This document shows positions 63,421 through 64,000 of a stretch of 64,000 nucleotides of DNA, in pieces (position 1 is the stretch's first letter; each line of letters begins with the position of its first letter). The DNA is from Haloferax massiliensis (GTDB lineage Archaea > Halobacteriota > Halobacteria > Halobacteriales > Haloferacaceae): the NCBI RefSeq assembly GCF_001368915.1, contig NZ_CSTE01000003.1, forward strand, positions 124,001-188,000. The letters are read 5' to 3'. Under the pieces are notes generated by a model. The model worked only from the letters and a program-made list of their open reading frames with translations. It made no database searches and was not told the origin of the DNA. A program made the position numbers and the translations under genes.

Positions 63421-64000
63421 ATGCGCGCAGTGACTTTCACAACTCCCGGCGGCCCGCTCGAAATCCGGGAGATTGACGAACCGGAACTGGACGAGACGGG
63501 CGTCGTCGTGGAGACGGAGGCGTGCGGTATCTGCCGAAGTGACTGGCACGCGTGGCGGGGGGACCCGCTCTGGGAGTCCCGGGATTTCGACGACGGACAC
63601 GTTTTCGGCCACGAACCGGCCGGTGTCGTCGTCGAGGTCGGCAGCGAGGTCGAGCACGTCCGCGAAGGCGACCGAGTGACGGTCCCCTTCAACCTCGGTG
63701 ACGGGACGTGTCCGTCCTGTCGGTCGGGTCGCTCGAACGTCTGCGACAACCGTATCCCGCTCGGACTCGCACCCGAATCGAAAGGAGCCTTCGGAGAACG
63801 GTTCCACGTGCCGTGGGCGGACTACAACGTCGTCCACCTCCCGGACAGCGTCTCGTCGGTCGAGATGGCCGGTCTCGGCTGTCGGTTCATGACCTCGTTT
63901 CACGCCCTCGTCCACCGCGCAGACGTCACCGCGGGCGATTGGGTGGTCGTCTACGGGTGCGGTGGTGTCGGCCTGTCCGCCGTTCACATCGCCGACGCGC
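63421..64000 (+). CDS. Zinc-dependent alcohol dehydrogenase (partial)
   Basis: 193 residues visible from the ATG at 63421; the C-terminus is cut by the right edge. Catalytic zinc ligands are the Cys of CGICRSDWHAW (near residue 37) and His-Glu of FGHEPAG. The structural-zinc cysteines are in CPSCRSGRSNVC, with the fourth Cys spacing intact. The Rossmann motif YGCGGVGLSAVHIA begins at the right end. This is an MDR family member of the zinc-dependent alcohol or threonine-dehydrogenase type; substrate unknown. The palindromic promoter suggests tight regulation. Confidence 0.9.
   Translation, partial: MRAVTFTTPGGPLEIREIDEPELDETGVVVETEACGICRSDWHAWRGDPLWESRDFDDGHVFGHEPAGVVVEVGSEVEHVREGDRVTVPFNLGDGTCPSCRSGRSNVCDNRIPLGLAPESKGAFGERFHVPWADYNVVHLPDSVSSVEMAGLGCRFMTSFHALVHRADVTAGDWVVVYGCGGVGLSAVHIADA

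Noticed and set aside
1..64000. tRNA, rRNA or CRISPR array
   Set aside because: No cloverleaf-type GGTTCGAATCC arm in the right context, no rRNA-like stretch and no regularly spaced repeat was found by eye; a tRNAscan or CRISPR search could still find something missed.

Overview
The window is very GC-rich outside its promoters and encodes acidic, Asp/Glu-rich proteins. Secreted proteins carry twin-arginine (Tat) lipobox signals, and short A/T-rich TATA boxes lie about 25-30 bases before many start codons, as expected for leaderless archaeal transcripts. Together with IclR, bacterio-opsin-activator-type HTH, RdfA, SMC-like and PAS/histidine-kinase families, this points to a haloarchaeon of the Haloferax type. 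The long run of transport and catabolic clusters, each with its own regulator, suggests a megaplasmid or an accessory chromosomal region. I saw no tRNA, rRNA, CRISPR array, integrase or recognisable insertion sequence.

Layout. 1-2700: end of a family-5 (oligopeptide-type) ABC importer, with permease (cut by the left edge) and binding protein. 2777-3547: a small membrane protein and a universal stress protein. 3670-14945: carbohydrate block with a secreted beta-helix protein, a uronate-dehydrogenase-like enzyme, a DHDPS-family enzyme, an SGNH esterase, an AEC transporter, an aldehyde dehydrogenase, an IclR regulator, a GH88/GH105 unsaturated glucuronyl/rhamnogalacturonyl hydrolase and a Gfo/Idh/MocA oxidoreductase. 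15489-27814: deoxysugar block with a rhamnose-type mutarotase, an amidohydrolase (lactonase), a CUT1 sugar ABC importer, an MDR dehydrogenase, an L-rhamnonate-dehydratase-like enolase-superfamily enzyme, an F420-type LLM oxidoreductase, an IclR regulator, an FAH-family hydrolase and an SDR. The simplest reading is that the two blocks together use rhamnogalacturonan fragments: uronate by an oxidative route to 2-oxoglutarate, and rhamnose by a non-phosphorylated diketo-hydrolase route to pyruvate plus lactate.

28566-31218: RdfA and an SMC/Rad50-like protein with a zinc-hook CxxC but degenerate Walker motifs. 31349-43959: a third IclR regulator with an M20 amidohydrolase, a creatininase-family enzyme, a complete Dpp-type ABC importer whose two ATPases are fused, a NodB-like deacetylase, a second LLM oxidoreductase and a second SDR. 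This looks like uptake and breakdown of an amide or peptide-like nitrogen compound. 44542-52859: a PPC-domain protein, a CARF-like winged-helix regulator, a PQQ-propeller lipoprotein, an ABC-2 exporter, a multi-pass membrane protein, an alpha/beta hydrolase and a bat-type HTH regulator. 52926-59097: four PQQ-propeller Tat lipoproteins in two divergent pairs, plus a HEAT-repeat/zinc-ribbon protein. 59200-62887: two PAS histidine kinases and a small coupled ORF. 63421-end: start of a zinc alcohol dehydrogenase with a palindromic promoter.

Functional names rest on motifs read directly from the translated sequence and on gene context. No database search was run, so substrate assignments are inferences and are labelled as such.
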